The notes under the pieces are model-generated. The model was not told where the DNA came from. It saw only the letters and a list, made by a program, of their open reading frames with translations, and did not search any database. The position numbers were made by a program, and so were the translations under genes. Below, one piece after another: positions 55,818 to 64,000 of a DNA stretch of 64,000 bases; position 1 is the first letter of the stretch; every line of letters starts with the position of its first letter. Source of the stretch: Clytia hemisphaerica (lineage: Eukaryota; Cnidaria; Hydrozoa; Leptothecata; Clytiidae); contig CACVBU010000671.1 in the NCBI GenBank assembly GCA_902728285.1, forward strand, positions 310,001 to 374,000. Reading direction: 5' to 3'.

Positions 55818-56958
55818 CTATATAATATCTAAAAAATTGTGCAGGGCGACTATTGCTTTCGTAGGCTCCTGTGCAAGTTCAGCAGATGCTGTTATTGGCA
55901 TAGTGTGCAGAGGGGTCTGAACCCCCCCCATTAATATTTCATCCCCCCCTATAAAGGTATCCCCCCTATTTTTAAAATTTTTTGATCCCGCACCATTTAC
56001 AGGGGTCCGAGCCCCCAGCATATAATTTGTACTCCCAGTATTGGGGAAGAATTTTGATGAATGAAATATATTATTCAGTGTGAATTCGTACCAATAGTCA
56101 ATGAACTTGAAAACACTAGCAAATAAACAGTAAACTAATAATTTTTTAACCAAAAAGTTACTATCCCCCCCATTTTTATTTGATCCCCCCCTATAAGCTC
56201 AAACCCCCCATTTTAACTGGAAAATTGCCCATCCCCCCCTATAAAGCCTTCCTTGAAAACTCGGATCCCCCCCTTAAAAAAGGGGGGGGGTTCATACTAT
56301 GATTGGTCTGCTAAACAATCTAAAGCGAGATGTAGCTATTCCAAAAGCATTTTCAACAACTCGTCGTGCTCTCGATATTCGATAATTTGCAATAACTTTC
56401 TTTTCTTGTGGATCGGATCTAGGATAAGGTTCTACTAAATTATTGCGAAGAGGGAATGCTTCATCCCCTAAAAATACATAAGGAAAGCACTTGTTTGAAC
56501 CATTTAACTTCCTTGGATTTGGCAGGTCAAAATGTTCATTTATAATTGCACGTCCAAAGTTGGAACTGGCAAAACTACCTCCATTGCTTATCCTTCCATA
56601 GTCACAAATACCGATAACTGGCTGCGATAGTAGAAAATGCATCTCCTGTGATCAGATATCGCAACGTGATGCATAGTCGTTCATCAGGCTCGATTGTTTC
56701 ACGACGAAGGTTGCACTTACTGATCAAAGGACCAACCCAACTGAATAGTAACTGAAACCTGCTTGGGGTCATTCTAAAAAGCTTAAAAAAGTATTCATGA
56801 TAAAAAAGAGCAGCTTCTTTAACCAGACAATGAAACTCTCCTTTGTTTTTTCTAATCTTGTAAATATCTCTTATCCAAAACCGAGATGTTCTTTTTTCTT
56901 TTTCTCTTGTAATCTTCTTCTTAAAATCAGTAAAAGCAAAACTTGTTGATTGCCGCCA
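55818..56958 (-). pseudogene. Harbinger DDE transposase (HARBI1-like), deleted and interrupted
   Basis: The N-terminal part is SRFWIRDIYKIRKNKGEFHC with LVKEAALFYHEYFFKLFRMT and ETIEPDERLCITLRYLITGD (57-56.65 kb, minus). At about 56600-56625 the frame jumps straight to CDYGRISNGGSFASSNFG, so the region with the first catalytic Asp (GAIDGKH block) is missing. This continues with YVFLGDEAFPLRNNLVEPYP and YRISRARRVVENAFGIATSR (third catalytic Glu region). The 55899-56301 element then interrupts after RPI, and ITASAELAQEPTKAIVALHN then FLDII ends it at 55818. HARBI1-type transposases cut and paste the element. This copy cannot be active. Confidence 0.88.
55899..56301. mobile_element. 403-bp element with C-run ends inserted in the Harbinger transposase
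   Basis: Tips CATAGTGTGCAGAGGGGTCT then GAACCCCCCCC (left) and GGGGGGGGGGTTCATACTATG (right) share CATAGT and GAACCCCCC as inverted ends. The exact duplication ATTGG flanks it (55894-55898 and 56302-56306). Near both tips the words ATCCCCCCTATAAAG and TCCCCCCCAT recur. No ORF. Removing it with one duplication joins RLFSRPI to TASAELAQEPTKAIV as in HARBI1 proteins. Confidence 0.88.
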
Positions 56959-57544
56959 TATTTAAAAAAAAAATTTTGTTTTTGTTTTGATTTTGAATTT
57001 AAGCGCGCCGCTTTCTTTTTTTGAAAGTTTCAATGGAATGAGAAAATTGGTCGCCGACCAATTTTGGTCTGCGACCAAAAAAAGCTGAGTGGGAAGCGAC
57101 CTTTAGTAGAATTCAGAAATGATTAAAAATGGTAATATCATTAGAAAGCATCTGAAATTCAATGGTCCTTATTATTTCAATTCTGATATATTTTCTTTAC
57201 ATTACTTTGATTAGAATTCCATCTTATTTTTCCTTATTTTTGTCACAGAGTAGACCTTTTTTCAGGTTAGTTGAAAATTTACTTTGGGCATTGCTGTCAA
57301 ATTGCTTTAGGCATAAATTCAGAAATAAAACCGCTAAATGATCTTTTTTCAAAGGTTGAGATATGATTTCAAATTTAATTAAACTTTTTTTCAGAAATAA
57401 GATTTTATTCAAATTCTTAGTTTTCTGTTACAATTATTACAAGTAACAACCAGTTTGTCATATATTACAATGTTTCCTTCTTTAAAACACTTAATGTATT
57501 ATAGTAAAAACAGTATTCTATTAATGAAGCTTTGTATTCCATGC

Positions 57545-57782
57545 AGAATTTCATTAGAATTGATCAATTATTCAGTGTCGGCCATTTTGAATTTTCTAAA
57601 TAGATGATGGTGAAAGAAAAGGAAACCGAAAAGTGTTCTGTTGAATCCATCGATTCTTACAAATGTGGAAACAACAAGCAAAAGAGTGATGATACCCTTC
57701 GAACGGTCAAAATAAATGAATTGTGTGGTGATTCAACACACTTAATAATAAAGAACTTGATAATTGCACCTACAAAGAAAGC
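57545..57782 (+). CDS. possible 5' exon of gene X
   Basis: ATG at 57604 opens MMVKEKETEKCSVESIDSYK and the frame stays open to THLIIKNLIIAPTKKAA, where a repeat element begins. It precedes gene X on the same strand, but the join to the exon at 59118 is not visible in sequence and would have to be spliced across 57783-59117. Uncertain. Confidence 0.3.
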
Positions 57783-59094
57783 TGCCCTTACGAATTGTTT
57801 TGCAATTCAAATACATTCCAAGAACAATCCATTTGCAATTCAAAATCTGAATGTATTTGAAATATTTTGGAAATAAAAGAAGAACAATCCAAATGTGATT
57901 CACAATCTGAAATGCTTTTGAATTGTATTTTTGATTTTCAAAAGAGTTTTCGAATGTATTTCAAATACAATCCAGAATGGATGGTATTTGAAATGTCCAG
58001 GAAAACAAAAATAGCAACATTCGATAATTCAAATGTAATCCAGTACTGAGCATGCCCAGGCTTGTCAGAAAATCGAACTCCAAAATCAAAACAAACCACT
58101 TCAAGATTTTTCAGAGTCAAGGAAGGTTTACTTGAAAGACGGAAAGCTTTACAAATTATATTTTTAATGTGAAATACTCTAGAATGTATTATGAGGTTGT
58201 TGATTGTGGCTTTTTTGAAAAATGGTTGTTACATTATATGGCAATAATGTATGTAAGTTGTTGATTTTTTATGACTTTTGTACCTGTTCTAAATTTGCAT
58301 CAATATATTTGGTTTTAAAGGAAAAGATAGCAAAGAGGGGTCCGAGTTTTTAGCCATTTATTTTGCGATCTATAAACGGAGATCAGAGAAGCTGCTTGTA
58401 TACTTTTTAAATAAAATCTTACGTTTTGTAGGAGTCCATGTTCTGGAAGTCTTGATTGAGTTTCCACTAAACAACCTCATTCTTTTTCTTGAATGCTTGA
58501 ATGTTTTGAATTAAAAGGAGGTAACAGGTTTGTTAAATTTCATATGAGTATAAAATAATCTTTCTTGATAATGAAATTTATTTTCGTAATAAGCATTGCA
58601 AATTTTCTGAATCTTCTGGTGTTTTCAAATTCTGCCATCTTGTCCAATTTTAATTGCATTGCCCACAATGCATGATTTAGATTGCATTTGAAATGTGAAA
58701 TGTGCAATGGAATGACTTCTATGTTTCAAATACAATTCAAATTAGATATTTCAAAAACATTTCACAGATTGCTTTTGAAATGTGTTTTCGAAATGCTTTT
58801 GAATTGCTAACTATTTTCTTGTAAATTCACAATTCAAATACAATTCAAATTATACAATTCAAAAGCAGTTCATGGATTGCTTTTGAAATGTCATTATGAA
58901 GTGCATTTGAAGTGCTAACTATATTCTTAGAAATTCATAATTCAAATACAATCCAAATTATACAATCCAAAAGCAGTTCATGAACTGCTTTTGAATTAAC
59001 TGCGAAATGTATATGAATTATTATTTGAATTGTAACTGAACCTTCTTTGAAATACATTTGAATTGTACAATTCAAATACAATTCACATTCGTAG
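57783..59094. mobile_element. fold-back repeat rich in AATTCAAATACAATTC words
   Basis: Ends CCCTTACGAATTG and CATTCGTAGGGG are inverted partners. Both flank zones are packed with TTTCAAATACAATTCAAA and TGCTTTTGAAATGTnTTT units in both orientations, for about 400 bp on each side, around a unique core (58130-58560). No ORF and no certain target duplication. It is followed by a plausible splice acceptor (GATTTCTCAG, 59108-59117), so it may lie in an intron of gene X. Confidence 0.6.
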
Positions 59095-59117
59095 GGGTGG
59101 TTGATTTCTCAGCGCCT

Positions 59118-62100
59118 CAGCAATCTACTGCCTGATGATGCAAGTATTTGTGAGAGACATCGTTTACGATACGGAAAGAGTTTTCAGGGGGGGTTTCAGG
59201 GGTCTTAAATACCGTCATACCGACAAGATTTTGGGTCAAATACCGTAATACCGTCGGTGAAGGAAGCCTAATACCGATACCGATATTATATTTATGTTTT
59301 TTTTCTCGAAAATAATGAATTTTCAGTTATCAAATCTATTGTGTAGTAACAAATGAGAAATTGTACAAACAAGTTTTGTACTTTATGAGGCCCCCCCCAG
59401 TCAACCCTCAATTCTGGTATTCACGCACAAATTTTTGCCAATTCACGTATTCACGCGCGAAAAAAAACCATTTTTGCTTTTACATCTTTGGTTAAACGAT
59501 TGTGACCTTATTGGGCTAAATTTAACCTTTTTATGGTCTCTTTTAAACAGATTGACCTATTCTTATGGGATGGGCTGGAGTTTTTACAAGAGACTTCACT
59601 AATTGGTTATTTGAAGTAATAGAGATGACGCGTTCTTTAGAAAAAGTAACAAAATTGTTTTATTACAGGTTAACGACCAACCAAATCAAACGAGAGCCAA
59701 TAAAGTTTTTTGCTAGTTTTGTGACCTTATTCTCGATATCGTCCACTTTTTAAGGCCTCTTTTACAGCTATTTGAGCTTTCATAAAGCAATATTTTAGGT
59801 CTGCCGCGCCAAAGTTACTTGCTTGTTACGGGAGGCAAATGCAAAAATAAGCCTTTCCCCCAATAATTTCTTCTTCGCAGACCCATAAGATGTCTTTTAT
59901 ATTGAGAATTAATTCAAAATCGAGGTTTGGGCCAATCATGGTCTGAGAAGCCGTAGACTTCAACACAGGCTTCATAGAGGTGGTGCTGTGGTGGAACTAG
60001 AGGACGCGAATTCTAAAGTTTAACCCCCCCTATCGGAGGAAAGAAAAAAATATAAAGAAGAACGCGAGCGAAGCGAGCGCGAAAATTTTTCGAGAATTTT
60101 CGCTCTCCTTTGTTATTGAAAAACGGCCTTAATACGCTATTGTTAGCCAAGTATGCCTTGTTTGGTCATACAATTTTTGATTTTATTTAACACTGACCAT
60201 TTGTTGGCAAAAATATGGTACGGCGAGCGACGTACCTGCCGTACCCGGTGCGGCGTTCCAAGAGTTTCGCCCAAGGAAAAATTTAAAATTTAGAATGCCT
60301 AGATTGCCTGAAAACGCATCATGTGCATCATGATGTGAATTATTTTTTAATCGTTCGATGCTGCACAAGATGCTTTTAGAACTACTGGGTGCAGTATTTG
60401 CATCACAAAAGTTGTCACTAAAAAAATGCGCCCGCAGAAAAATAACAAAAATTGTTTAGTTATCGTAAAGTTTTGCTTATTTTGAATAACCTCACCATGA
60501 CAATAACTCAATAGGACATCCTAGATTGTGCGAGCGAAGCGAGCAAGAAAATTTTACTGGTTAAAATAGCGGAAGAGACTTATCTTTTTTGAAAATTTTT
60601 CTGCATGAAATTTATGAAGAAACTAAAAGATAAATAGTTTTATACCGAAATACCGTTTTTTATTGATAAAAATATCGAAATACCGACAAAAAAACAGGCA
60701 ATTTACCGATACCGGTAGAAAATGAAATACCGTAATCCCGTCGTTTTTTTCTCGTAATACCGATTTACCGGGGGTAAAAAGGCCCAATACCGTCATACCG
60801 TAAAAGTGAAAACCCCCCCCCTTTTCAACCACTGAAAAAGTGCAAATATCCAGGACATTTAGAAACAAAGAAAAAGCAATCTCTGAAACCAATGTCAATT
60901 TCGTTTGCTTATCAAACCGAAATGTTATATGGCAGTGCAGCAAAGGAGACGATAATTCCAATAGGCTCTCTTTGGTGTAGTCATTGCAGAACTGTCTTAC
61001 ACCCAAATAAAGTGGATCAACATGATGAAATGCTGAAAAAGCTTTGTCAAATTTGCTTTCAAACACATACTACTAAACAAAACGATAGGTAACTTTCCAG
61101 ATAGGTTCAATTTTCTTGGGGTTGTTATTCTCATTGAAAAATTGTCATTGTAAGTATTGAATACTATTAGGTGTGTATTAAAACTTGAAATAATTTATTT
61201 CAGTCCTGTAGAACTTAAAGATTCAATGTCACAAGATGAATTATCAGAAATCGAAATGGATCCCACTGGAATCAATGACAGTCTCGGTTATAGCACAGAG
61301 GAGTATGTACCAGGGAGTGATTTTGACAGCTGTGCCAAAAAAAACTCTACAAAGGATTGTGAAGAAAGCAAACATAGCAATCAACGAGGCCCCCCCAGCG
61401 GTTGGCGTGATGGCGTGATGGAGGGTTTTTCCTGGCGTGATGGCGTGAAATTTTGAAAAAAACGGCGTGATGGCGTGAAAATGAAGTGCCGGCGTGATCG
61501 TGAAATGGATTTTTTTTAGGCGTGATGGCGTGAAATGTGCAGTTCAGCGTGAACGTGAAAATTATATTTATTAGTTGAATAGTATTTCTATGTCCATTTT
61601 AGCCAATTTAGAGGGTTTAAATTTCAAAATTTTCTTGGTCTTTCCCAGCTATGGTGGGGCCTCCTATAGATCTCATTTTAAAACATAAAAGAAACCGTGC
61701 AAACAGTTCTATTCATCTGTCATTTATCCTTGTAACTTCCAATTGTTTTTAGGAGTTGCTAGCTAGTCTTCGAAATAAAGTCGAATGCTATGAGAGGGTC
61801 GAAAATTGAAAATTTTCCCTGTCAGCGCAAACCATGGTTGTGCTTCCTCTGTAACTAACATTTTACTCTCTTTCTTAGATGCTTATTTTTATAGATGCAT
61901 CCTTTATTTCAGTAAAAGATACATTTGTAGCAAAAGCCTTAAACAGAAAGAAGCAATATGTTTACTATGAGGTGTGATTTTAAGCAGATTGGTATTGATC
62001 AAAGGAATCCTGTGATGTTTAAACCATATTTTGGAAAAAAGAGAGTAAATGAGGACGATTTTAGCCATACTAAATTGAAAATTTCTCCTGTCGGCGTAAA

Positions 62101-63141
62101 CCATGGTTGCGCCTCCTCGTTCCCCTTTTGAAAACTATTCACACTAATTCACAATTAATGCCCATGGGTCCCGTCAACGGGGGACCAGGGAGCATGGCCC
62201 CTCATGTTGCTTGTACTTTTAAAAGATTTCCATTATTTTTACATGAATTATTTTTTAAATTGAATTGAAATGGGTCCTAAAATAGCACTTTGAGCCATTT
62301 CAAAATTCAAGAATTTTCTCCGTTACCCAACCATGGTGGGCTTTGTCAATTTACTCAAATATACCTCAGCCCTCAAACCGGTGCCCTTTGATGCGACTAG
62401 TTGTCCAACAATTTTTGGTATGCATAAGTCAAGATTACGTCATTTTTCCTATCGAAAACACCCGAAAAAACTGGAATTTGACCCCTGTGTATTACTAAAA
62501 ATAGAAAAACAGAGGTCAAATCACTTCCAGATTTTTCAGGAGTTTCCGATAGGAAAAATGATATAATCTTGACTTACGCGTATGAGGATGCCGAAAAACT
62601 GATTGACGACCAAACACACACCTATTTGTGGGCAAAAATTAAGTTTATATAACAAAAATATGAGCGTGAAAACTAAATTTTCTAGGTGTAATGCCGTGAA
62701 ATCGAAAAAAATTGGCGTGGTCGTGAAAATCAAATCTTTCAGGCGTGATGGCGTGAAATTGAAAAAAAATTGGCGCGATGGCGTGAATTTTTGGTCCGCT
62801 GGGGGGGGCCTCATCAACGCGATACTAGAGAATATAGCACCTGGTCAGGTAGATTACGAGAGGAGTGTTTCCAGAAATATCAACAGGAGAAAGAGGAACA
62901 GCAACTGTTGGCATATCTAGATCAAGCAATACGCGATGCTCCTGGAAGGAACACACAAATACAATTACTTTCCATTGTTTGCAAAAAGGATTACGAGGAA
63001 AAGTATATTTACAGTGAAGATGAGTTGATGATACAATTCCAAGGTGTAACTTCCTATGAAATCAATAAGATCGGCCACCTGTCTGGTTGGCATTTTACAG
63101 ACCAGAATGTAAACTTGATCAGATCATGTATTGACTGATTT
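59118..63141 (+). CDS. gene X: Cys/His-rich protein with two elements inside its exons
   Basis: Coding segments: 59118-59186, [59187-60821 element], 60828-61088, intron with GTAACT donor and ATTTCAG acceptor, 61204-61386, [61387-62812 element], 62820-63141 (stop; last residue 63138). With both elements and one duplication each removed, the frame is open throughout. It reads a zinc-binding-like N-terminus (LLPDDASICERHRLRYGKSF, then CKYPGH), IIPIGSLWCSHC...CQICFQTH, an acidic S/D/E linker (STEEYVPGSDFDSC), and a helical C-terminus (RLREECFQKYQQEKEEQQLL; SEDELMIQFQGVTSYEINKI). The C-x2-H...C-x4-H and PIGSxWCxxC pattern resembles the N-terminal module of uncharacterised invertebrate multicopy genes, possibly relatives of family B. 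AATAAA at 63188. No function known. Confidence 0.6.
59187..60821. mobile_element. 1.6-kb ATACCG-repeat TIR element in gene X exon
   Basis: Left GGGGGGGTTTCAGGGGTCTT then AAATACCGTCATACCG; right CGTCATACCGTAAAAGTGAA then AACCCCCCCCC, the inverted partner. The exact 6-bp duplication TTTTCA flanks it (59181-59186 and 60822-60827). Subterminal zones repeat ATACCGTAATACCG. The interior has GAGCGAAGCGAGC words (60070, 60530), a GCGAAAATTTTTCGAGAATT TTCGC palindrome, and an apparent solo left end of the 61387-type family at 59392. No transposase. Removal restores RYGKSF joined to QPLKKCKYPGH in frame. Confidence 0.88.
59392..59465 (+). mobile_element. solo left end of the GAGGCCCCCC family, nested
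   Basis: GAGGCCCCCCCCAGTCAACC then CTCAATTCTGGTATTCACGC and TTCACGTATTCACGCG. Matches the left end of 47645-48015 (CAGCGGACCCTCAATTCACG) and lies inside the 59187-60821 element. No right end is seen. Confidence 0.55.
61387..62812. mobile_element. 1.43-kb GGCGTGATGGCGTGAAA-repeat TIR element in gene X exon
   Basis: Tips (G)AGGCCCCCCCAGCGG and CCGCTGGGGGGGGCCTC, the same tip family as 47645-48015. The duplication ATCAACG is exact at 61380-61386 and 62813-62819 (6 or 7 bp depending on how the first G is assigned). Both subterminal zones repeat GGCGTGATGGCGTGAAA; the core (61570-62640) is AT-rich with three AACCATGGTnGnGCCTCCT-like words (61840, 62100, 62328). No transposase. Removing it with one duplication joins SKHSNQR to DTREYST in frame. 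Confidence 0.9.
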
Positions 63142-63187
63142 ACTCGTTCGATTTGACTGAAATTTGTTCCTGAAGGCTGATTTGTCA

Positions 63188-63193
63188 AATAAA
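63188..63193 (+). terminator. AATAAA polyadenylation signal after gene X
   Basis: AATAAA about 50 bases after the gene X stop codon, a normal distance for a eukaryotic poly-A signal. It supports this as the 3' end of a transcribed gene. Confidence 0.5.
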
Positions 63194-63199
63194 AGAGAC

Positions 63200-63653
63200 T
63201 AGTAACAAAAAAAAATCAATTCCATGAGTTTATGGTACTTTTCAGACCGGTCTGTAAAATACACGTTGACCACCTGCTGGAACTCAGGAACTACTGAAGC
63301 TTTTGACTTGAAATGTTCACCATTTACGTCATTCTAATCAAAATATCTTGTGATCTAGACATCGAAACTTTGCAAACTGTATAATTTTTTGATAAAAGTC
63401 AAGGCATTTCGGCTTCGAAATTATTTATCTTGCAATTCTCTCAACGAAATGTTAACGTCATGGGAAAACGCCAAAACTGTCGATTTTTGGCCTAAAACTG
63501 GCCATTTTCGGCACCCCGTGTTCGGAACTTAAACAGAAACCCTATTTTTTAACTACTCTTAATTACTCTTTTAACTATTCTAATCAAATTGACCTTTTAA
63601 ATAGCAGTTTCGGATCACTTTTTATTTTTTTAAAGAATTTTTCATTTGCAAAT
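63200..63653. other. no recognisable gene
   Basis: AT-rich intergenic sequence between gene X and the pogo-like element. Nothing supported. Confidence 0.2.
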
Positions 63654-64000
63654 ACAGTTGACGCTCTCTAATTCGACATTCTATTATTTGATAAGCTCCC
63701 TTTTTCGATGGAAATTTGAAGTCCCTTGACCTGTCTTGATTGTTTTTCGCTCTCTTATTCGATTTAGGACTTTAGGACGGAGTTCAAACTTAGAACTTTC
63801 ACACTTTGACGTTCGAATTAGAATTTTGAAATTCGGTTCCTCAAAACGAAAGAAACAACAAATATCGAAGATTTCTTCGAAAGAACTTTGTCCTGGCAAA
63901 GATATTTGTCCCGATTCGTGTTCAAACCATTCGAGTCTCGTCTATATTTTTCTTTCTATTACTCTAGCTTTATAAATCGATATTTACCTCGTGGTTATCG
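63654..64000. mobile_element. left part of a pogo/Tigger-like element, running off the window
   Basis: TACAGTTGACGCTCTCTAAT then TCGAC, followed by TCTCTTATTCGATTTAGGAC and GACGTTCGAATTAGAATTT. The CAGTTGACnCTCTCTAATTCGA-type tip next to TA and recurrent TCGAAT words are typical of pogo/Tigger TIRs. The right end is outside the window. Confidence 0.55.

Larger units (their letters stand above)
54074..57102. mobile_element. Harbinger (PIF) DNA transposon, complete ends, internally decayed
   Basis: TIRs AGGTCGCTTCCCACTCAGCT then TnTTTTTGGTCGCAGACCAA (left) and the inverted partner on the right, about 40 bp with very few mismatches. The target duplication TTA lies at 54071-54073 and 57103-57105, diagnostic for PIF/Harbinger. 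It carries the two expected genes, convergent: a MADF-BESS DNA-binding protein on plus and a DDE transposase on minus. A 403-bp element is inserted in the transposase, whose middle is also deleted. The ends look young although both genes are broken. Confidence 0.93.

Noticed and set aside
55906..56300. hAT MITE because of CAGAGGGGTC near the left end
   Set aside because: The element ends lie further out at CATAGT and the duplication is 5 bp (ATTGG), not the 8 bp of hAT elements.

Overview
This is eukaryotic, intron-containing, AT-rich DNA, most likely from an invertebrate animal (cnidarian or another marine or freshwater invertebrate). The reasons are GT-AG introns, an NFX1/ZNFX1-type helicase gene, a MADF-BESS plus DDE Harbinger transposon, CR1/L2-like LINEs, a ZSWIM-type transposase-like gene, and two uncharacterised multicopy families that I associate with cnidarian and other invertebrate genomes. 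I see no bacterial operon, rRNA or intact tRNA gene. Family assignments come from motif recognition, not from database searches.

Layout. (1) 1-11.3 kb, minus strand: the 5' half or more of a ZNFX1-like RNA helicase gene, nine recognisable exons. It has RGG repeats, two RanBP2-type zinc fingers, helicase motif I, a Cys/His-rich insert with an in-frame TGA, and motifs II/III. It runs off the left edge. Its introns hold several terminal-inverted-repeat (TIR) elements. (2) 11.3-19.7 kb: intergenic, with many MITE-like copies, above all a family ending in ACACCCCTGTCTCACAG. (3) 20.3-25.7 kb: an almost complete LINE ORF2 (endonuclease plus reverse transcriptase), with two nested TIR elements in its 3' region. 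(4) 27.6-32 kb: a decayed copy of multicopy family A, then a 5'-truncated poly-A-tailed LINE. (5) 33.6-39.4 kb: a decayed multi-exon family B gene interrupted by an ORF1-only LINE copy (HAL1-like). (6) 41.4-45.5 kb: TIR and long-palindrome elements. (7) 45.5-53 kb: a ZSWIM/MULE-type transposase-like pseudogene. It carries a 371-bp element inside its SWIM zinc finger and, in an intron, a 3-kb element with TIRs of about 370 bp that contains a second family A copy. (8) 54.1-57.1 kb: a Harbinger element with exact ends and TTA target duplication, itself broken by a 403-bp element. (9) 57.6-63.2 kb: a Cys/His-rich gene (gene X) with two coding exons that contain 1.6-kb and 1.4-kb elements. (10) The right edge enters a pogo-like element.

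The most interesting pattern is that four TIR elements (47645-48015, 55899-56301, 59187-60821, 61387-62812) sit inside coding sequence and are flanked by exact 5-7 bp duplications. Conceptual removal of the element plus one duplication restores a continuous, family-consistent reading frame. They share an architecture of a C/G run near the tip and short subterminal repeats. They may be recent non-autonomous insertions, or they may be removed from the RNA like introner-type introns, which matters most for gene X because its frame is otherwise open. The second candidate novelty is the 3-kb long-TIR unit carrying the uncharacterised PIN-like/CXC family A gene.
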